The notes below the pieces were generated by a model, which saw only the letters and a list, made by a program, of their open reading frames with translations, had not been told where the DNA came from and did not search any database. From Bacteroidota bacterium (GTDB lineage Bacteria > Bacteroidota > Bacteroidia > Chitinophagales > Saprospiraceae), in contig WGNL01000031.1 in assembly GCA_016124585.1 (NCBI GenBank), forward strand, positions 1 through 64,000: a stretch of DNA of 64,000 nucleotides, given 5' to 3'. Positions 59,829 to 64,000 of this stretch are shown here, in pieces. Position 1 is the stretch's first letter, and every line of letters starts with the position of its first letter. The position numbers and the translations under genes were made by a program.

Positions 59829-60992
59829 ATGCAGCTAAAACTTTTTAACACGACTGTCTTTTTAATCACCTTCGCCTGTTTGGTCAATGCCCAAAAGGAT
59901 GGGGATTACATTATTTCAAAATCTAACGATACCCTCTTTGGGGAGATTTTCCTGCCTGCTAATACTTTGCGGGAGGTGCAGTTTCGGGGAGGTGACAGCA
60001 AAAAATTCACTACCTACAAGCCGGAAGAAATTATCGGTTACCTGTATAACGGGGCTTTTGTGAAGTCCTGTGCCATCGTTCAGAAGGGGAGTTCCGAGGT
60101 GGACAACTTATATCTTTTGAGCGTGGTTCAAGGTGCTGCCAGCCTCTACCATGTCCAAAATTCTCAGACTTTCTACCTTGAAAAAAACGGAGAGTTCCAC
60201 CTTTTAGAAAAAAAGGATAGACTCATTGATGGCAAGCAATTGGACGACAGGAGGTTCGCAGGTATTCTGAAAGCCTTGTTTTCAGATTGCACTATTCCAG
60301 ATAAGAAATACGAGGAAGTGCAATTCACCATTCAAAGCCTAACCGAACTCGTCAAGACTTACAACAAATGCCGTGATCCTAATATTAGCTACAAATCGGG
60401 TACAGGCAGGTCACTTTTCACTTTTGCTTTTGGGGTAGAAGCAGGTGTAGCCATGAACCAAACCACCACCAACGTCAAAAAATTATTCCCCAGGAAGATA
60501 GATGGCTATTCAGTAAAATATTCGGTCGGGGTTGATGTGGCAATGGGAAGCTCAATTTTGTCGAATTTACATTTCCGTCCCGGGGTTTATTTGACGCAAA
60601 AAGAGGGAGGATACCAGGAACAGTTTTCACAGGACTATGTGCTTACGCATATAAGTTTCAATTACGTCCAATTTCCCTTGCGGCTTGAATATGTTTTTGT
60701 TGGTAAAAAAATTTCCCCCATGTTTTCAGCCGGTTATTTGACCTCTATTGCGATAAAAAATGAGAAAGAAGTCACAAAAATCTACAGGACAAGTGGTCAA
60801 ACTTATTTCCAAGAAAAAACTGAATTGTACAAGCCTTACGAAGGTGGTTTTGTTGGCTCGGCCGGAGTGATGTTGAATGTTTCAAAAAAACTACACCCGC
60901 TCCTCGAATACCAATTTGAAAAAACAAAGGTTGCCTTCGACGATGGGTATGTTTTGACCACCCACAAGCTCTTGCTCGGCGTACGGTTTTGA
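59829..60992 (+). CDS. Outer-membrane beta-barrel protein, PorT-like
   Basis: The 387-residue protein has a signal peptide (cleavage at VNA|Q). Its N-terminal domain of about 170 residues contains KDGDYIISKSNDTLFGEIFL, typical of Bacteroidota proteins that start with this GYI/DTLxGxI motif. A barrel domain from about residue 195 follows (FTFAFGVEAGVAMNQ, YSVGVDVAMGSSIL, FNYVQFPLRLEYVF, FSAGYLTSIAI) and ends HKLLLGVRF with the usual terminal aromatic. The function is unknown. It stands between the GH35-like gene and the second FG-GAP gene on the same strand, with spacing of 34 and 15 bases, so it belongs to that unit. Confidence 0.75.
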   Translation: MQLKLFNTTVFLITFACLVNAQKDGDYIISKSNDTLFGEIFLPANTLREVQFRGGDSKKFTTYKPEEIIGYLYNGAFVKSCAIVQKGSSEVDNLYLLSVVQGAASLYHVQNSQTFYLEKNGEFHLLEKKDRLIDGKQLDDRRFAGILKALFSDCTIPDKKYEEVQFTIQSLTELVKTYNKCRDPNISYKSGTGRSLFTFAFGVEAGVAMNQTTTNVKKLFPRKIDGYSVKYSVGVDVAMGSSILSNLHFRPGVYLTQKEGGYQEQFSQDYVLTHISFNYVQFPLRLEYVFVGKKISPMFSAGYLTSIAIKNEKEVTKIYRTSGQTYFQEKTELYKPYEGGFVGSAGVMLNVSKKLHPLLEYQFEKTKVAFDDGYVLTTHKLLLGVRF

Positions 60993-61007
60993 CCTAGCTA
61001 TTTCACC

Positions 61008-64000
61008 ATGAAAAAACAACATTACTCAGCAATTTCCTTTATCACTTTGCTTGTACTGACGGCCTGTCAGCAAAAAAAGACTGTTTTTCAATCACTCCCA
61101 GCAAGCGAAACGGGCATCCATTTCTCAAACCGCATTACCGAAAACGACACCTTCAATATACTCTCCTACGAGTACGTGTACAACGGTGGTGGCGTAGGCA
61201 TCGGCGATTTCAACAATGATGGACTACAGGATGTGTTTTTCACGGGCAACATGGCGGGCAACCAACTTTACCTGAACAAAGGAAATTTCAAGTTTGAGGA
61301 CGTAACCGAAACTGCTGGCATAGCCGCTAAAAACCGTTGGAATTCCGGTGTAGCTGTGGTGGACATCAACAACGACGGCTGGCTTGACCTCTATGTTTGC
61401 GCGACGACTTACCAGCCCAGTAGCCGCAGGGCAAACTCGCTTTTTGTAAATAACGGGAACTCAAAATCAGGGGTAAGTTTCACAGAAATGGCCACCGAAT
61501 ATGGTATCGCAGACACCTCTCACACGATGAATGCCGCCTTCTTCGATTACGACAATGATGGTGACCTCGACCTTTACCTCCTCGTGAACCAGATGGACGA
61601 GAACCACGTCCCAAATATTTACCGCCCGAAAATTACCGATGGCTCCTCTAAGCGCACGGACAAACTCTTCCGAAACGATTTCGATGAAAAACTAGGCCAC
61701 CCGGTTTACACCGATGTTTCCAAAGAAATGGGCATCACCATTGAAGGTTTCGGCTTAGGGGTCAATATCTGCGACATCAACCAAGACGGCTGGAAAGACA
61801 TCTACGTCACCAATGATTATTTGACCAATGACCTGCTTTGGCTGAACGTTCCCGACACCTCCAACCAACAATCGGGCGTTGTCAAACGCAAATTCGTTGA
61901 TGTCGCATCCAAATACCTCAAGCACACTAGCCACAGCGCCATGGGCAATGATGTGGTCGACTTCAACAATGACGGCCTGCCCGACATCGTAGCGGTGGAC
62001 ATGTTGCCAGAGGACAATCTTCGCCGAAAGACCATGCTCATGCCCAACAACTATAATTCCTACCTCAACAACGATAAATACGGTTACCAATACCAATATG
62101 TCCGCAATACATTGCAAATAAACCAAGGCAATCGGCCTAATGGAAATAACCCACTTTTCAGCGAAGTCTCCATGTTCGCTGGCATTTCCTCCACGGACTG
62201 GAGCTGGACGCCACTTGCCGCTGACTTTGACAATGACGGTGACCGTGACCTCATCGTCACCAATGGCTTTCCAAAGGATGTGACGGACCGTGATTTCATT
62301 GATTATAATTCTGAAAAAGGGAATTACCTCACGAAGCAACAACTCCTCGAAGCCATTCCTTCCGTGAAAATAAGGAATTACGCATTTCGAAACTCTAGCT
62401 CCAACCAATCACATTACCCCAATTATCAAAACCAAGTTCCAATATTTGAAAGCGTTGGCGAAGCATGGGGTATTACCCAGCCTTCCTTTTCCAATGGTGC
62501 CGCCTACGCTGACCTTGACAACGATGGTGACTTGGATTACATCGTGAACAACATTAATGACAGCGCTTTCGTCTTCAAAAACAAGCTCGTTGACATGCAA
62601 ACTGACAGTGCTAATTGGTTGAATATCAAGTTCAAAGGCACTGAAAAAAACCGCAATGGTCTCGGCGCCATCGTGGAAGTTTTTTATCAAGGGAAAAAAC
62701 AGATTTGGGATAATACGCCTTACCGTGGCTATCTTTCATCGGTGGAAACAGGTGCCCATTTTGGCCTTGGCAGTACGACTTCACTCGATAGTGTGGTGGT
62801 AATCTGGCAAGAAGGCAAGCAACAAGTTTGGAGAAACGTACCTACCAAACAGACTTTGACTGTTGAAATTCAAAACGCCCTACCCTACTCACCCCAAAAT
62901 ATTGCCACAACTCAATTTCCAAATTTCCAAGAAATCACCGCCTCCCTCGGCATCAATTTCACCCCACCCGAAAGCGACTACATTGATTTCAATGTACAGC
63001 GCCTTCTGCCGCACAAGCTTTCACAATTCGGCCCTGCCATTGCCGTTGGCGATGTGAACGGAGATGGGTTGGATGATTTTTACGTGAGTGGATCACATTT
63101 CAACAAAGGCAAATTCTTTGTGCAAACACCAGCTGGCCAATTCGTGGAACAAGACCTCCTTCCTGGCCCCAATGGAGATGACAAAGTGCAGGAAGAACTT
63201 GGCACGCTACTTTTTGATGCCGACGGCGACGGCGACCTTGATTTGTATCTCGCCACAGGAGGCTACGAGTTCGACATTAGCGATACCTGCTATCAGGACC
63301 TGCTTTTCTTGAATAAAAATGGGCATTTTTCGCTGGCCAAAAATGCGCTGCCTTCTCTCCTGAGTAGCGGCTCTTGCGCCAAGGCTGCCGACTTCGACCG
63401 TGACGGCGACCTCGATATTTTCGTTGGTGGTCGGGTGCTTCCTTTTCAGTACCCCATGCCCGTTTCTAGTTATTTGCTCCGCAACGATGGCAAAGGCCAT
63501 TTTACCATCGCCAACAAAGACGCAGCCCCTGGCCTCGAAAATATTGGCTTGGTTTGCGATGCCCTCTGGACAGACTACGACAATGACGGCTGGCAAGACC
63601 TCCTCGTGGCCGGTGAGTGGATGCCGCTGACTTTTTTCAAAAACCAAAATGGTAAACTGGTTGCCCAATCACCAATCACCAACCATCAATCGCCAGCCAC
63701 TGGTTGGTGGAATAGCCTTGTCGCTGCAGATTTTGACCTCGACGGTGATATGGACTATATCGCAGGAAACCTTGGCACCAATACACTTCTGAAAGCTGAC
63801 GAGGAGCACCCCATCGGAATCTATGCCGCCGATTTTGATGCCAATAAAACCGAAATGACCAACCCTGCAGCCGATGCCAACGTCGGCGGCAACATGGGAC
63901 TGGATGCAATTCCCTCTGCTTGGTTCCCAGATGTGAATGGTAAACTAACGGAATACCCATTTTTCGGAAGGGCAGACATGGACAAGCAGTTGGTAAAAAT
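61008..64000 (+). CDS. Second FG-GAP/VCBS lipoprotein with ASPIC/UnbV domain (partial, runs off window)
   Basis: From ATG 61008 the frame stays open to the window end (997 full codons). It starts with a lipoprotein signal (lipobox VLTAC) and then VFQSLPASETGIHFSN, closely matching the paralogue at 54825. FG-GAP motifs follow throughout: GDFNNDGLQDVFFT, DINNDGWLDLYVCA, DYDNDGDLDLYLLV, DFNNDGLPDIVAVD and DLDNDGDLDYIVNN. The ASPIC/UnbV part reads GAHFGLGSTTSLDSVVVIWQ. The last part (FGRADMDKQ) aligns with FAGRLDMTAQ late in the paralogue, so only about 130 residues should be missing. Like its relative it is probably a surface glycan-binding protein. Confidence 0.88.
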   Translation, partial: MKKQHYSAISFITLLVLTACQQKKTVFQSLPASETGIHFSNRITENDTFNILSYEYVYNGGGVGIGDFNNDGLQDVFFTGNMAGNQLYLNKGNFKFEDVTETAGIAAKNRWNSGVAVVDINNDGWLDLYVCATTYQPSSRRANSLFVNNGNSKSGVSFTEMATEYGIADTSHTMNAAFFDYDNDGDLDLYLLVNQMDENHVPNIYRPKITDGSSKRTDKLFRNDFDEKLGHPVYTDVSKEMGITIEGFGLGVNICDINQDGWKDIYVTNDYLTNDLLWLNVPDTSNQQSGVVKRKFVDVASKYLKHTSHSAMGNDVVDFNNDGLPDIVAVDMLPEDNLRRKTMLMPNNYNSYLNNDKYGYQYQYVRNTLQINQGNRPNGNNPLFSEVSMFAGISSTDWSWTPLAADFDNDGDRDLIVTNGFPKDVTDRDFIDYNSEKGNYLTKQQLLEAIPSVKIRNYAFRNSSSNQSHYPNYQNQVPIFESVGEAWGITQPSFSNGAAYADLDNDGDLDYIVNNINDSAFVFKNKLVDMQTDSANWLNIKFKGTEKNRNGLGAIVEVFYQGKKQIWDNTPYRGYLSSVETGAHFGLGSTTSLDSVVVIWQEGKQQVWRNVPTKQTLTVEIQNALPYSPQNIATTQFPNFQEITASLGINFTPPESDYIDFNVQRLLPHKLSQFGPAIAVGDVNGDGLDDFYVSGSHFNKGKFFVQTPAGQFVEQDLLPGPNGDDKVQEELGTLLFDADGDGDLDLYLATGGYEFDISDTCYQDLLFLNKNGHFSLAKNALPSLLSSGSCAKAADFDRDGDLDIFVGGRVLPFQYPMPVSSYLLRNDGKGHFTIANKDAAPGLENIGLVCDALWTDYDNDGWQDLLVAGEWMPLTFFKNQNGKLVAQSPITNHQSPATGWWNSLVAADFDLDGDMDYIAGNLGTNTLLKADEEHPIGIYAADFDANKTEMTNPAADANVGGNMGLDAIPSAWFPDVNGKLTEYPFFGRADMDKQLVK

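Noticed and set aside
1-64000. CRISPR arrays, tRNA or rRNA genes
   Set aside because: No regularly spaced direct repeats, cloverleaf-like sequences with conserved T-arm bases, or ribosomal RNA signatures were seen.
1-64000. Type IX secretion sorting domains on the secreted enzymes
   Set aside because: The C-termini of the hydrolases and surface proteins seen here do not end in the usual Ig-like CTD pattern, so no such tag is claimed.

Overview
The window looks like a chromosome segment of a Bacteroidota bacterium, most likely a free-living Cytophagales-type polymer degrader. The evidence is a SusC/SusD pair, FG-GAP/UnbV lipoproteins, large two-part YD-repeat (Rhs-type) proteins of the kind common in Bacteroidota, a regulator HTH module typical of the phylum, and promoters of the form TTG-N20-TAnnTTTG. 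No rRNA, tRNA or CRISPR array was seen. The taxonomic placement is inferred from gene families only.

Region 1 (1-21.2 kb) is an accessory toxin region. It opens with the 5' end of an IS3-type transposase gene and a tiny HTH protein. A long co-directional series follows: two secreted proteins of unknown function, a Skp/OmpH-like periplasmic chaperone, a lipoprotein with a 10-G tract, a 2300-residue YD/SpvB-like secreted protein, a LolA-like periplasmic protein and a 2695-residue Rhs protein. The Rhs protein ends in a deaminase-fold toxin tip and is followed by a SUKH (SMI1/KNR4) immunity gene. Coding overlaps (3504/3517, 4109/4112, 11811/11827) tie the chaperone-like genes to the giant proteins. 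A 650-bp gene-free stretch with two strong intrinsic terminators closes the region.

Region 2 (21.2-33.9 kb) holds two small envelope genes and then a complete type II secretion/type IV pilus-like assembly locus in three interleaved transcription units. The minus unit is gspK-, gspI- and gspJ-like genes plus gspF. The plus unit is gspG, an A24 prepilin peptidase, gspE, gspD and a GspL-like PilM/PilN fusion. The second minus unit is a PilO/GspM-like gene, a fibronectin-type lipoprotein and a GspC/PilP-like gene.

Region 3 (34-64 kb) is a xylan/glucuronoxylan and xylose utilisation locus. The minus arm encodes a beta-propeller lipoprotein, an esterase, a GH65-like six-hairpin glycosidase, a CE15 glucuronoyl esterase and a double-thioredoxin lipoprotein, with one plus-strand stand-alone TonB-plug lipoprotein. 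The plus arm encodes an unusual xylulokinase fused to a LuxR-type HTH module, a GH3 beta-xylosidase/glucosidase, an ordinary xylulokinase, xylose isomerase, SusC, SusD, an FG-GAP/UnbV lipoprotein, a GH35-like hydrolase, a beta-barrel protein and a second FG-GAP/UnbV lipoprotein that runs off the end. The likely flow is outer-membrane capture by SusCD, trimming by CE15, GH3 and other hydrolases, then XylA and XylB feeding xylulose 5-phosphate to the pentose phosphate pathway.

The two most notable systems are the kinase-HTH fusion, a candidate metabolite-sensing transcription factor made from a duplicated xylulokinase, and the chaperone-equipped Rhs deaminase toxin operon.
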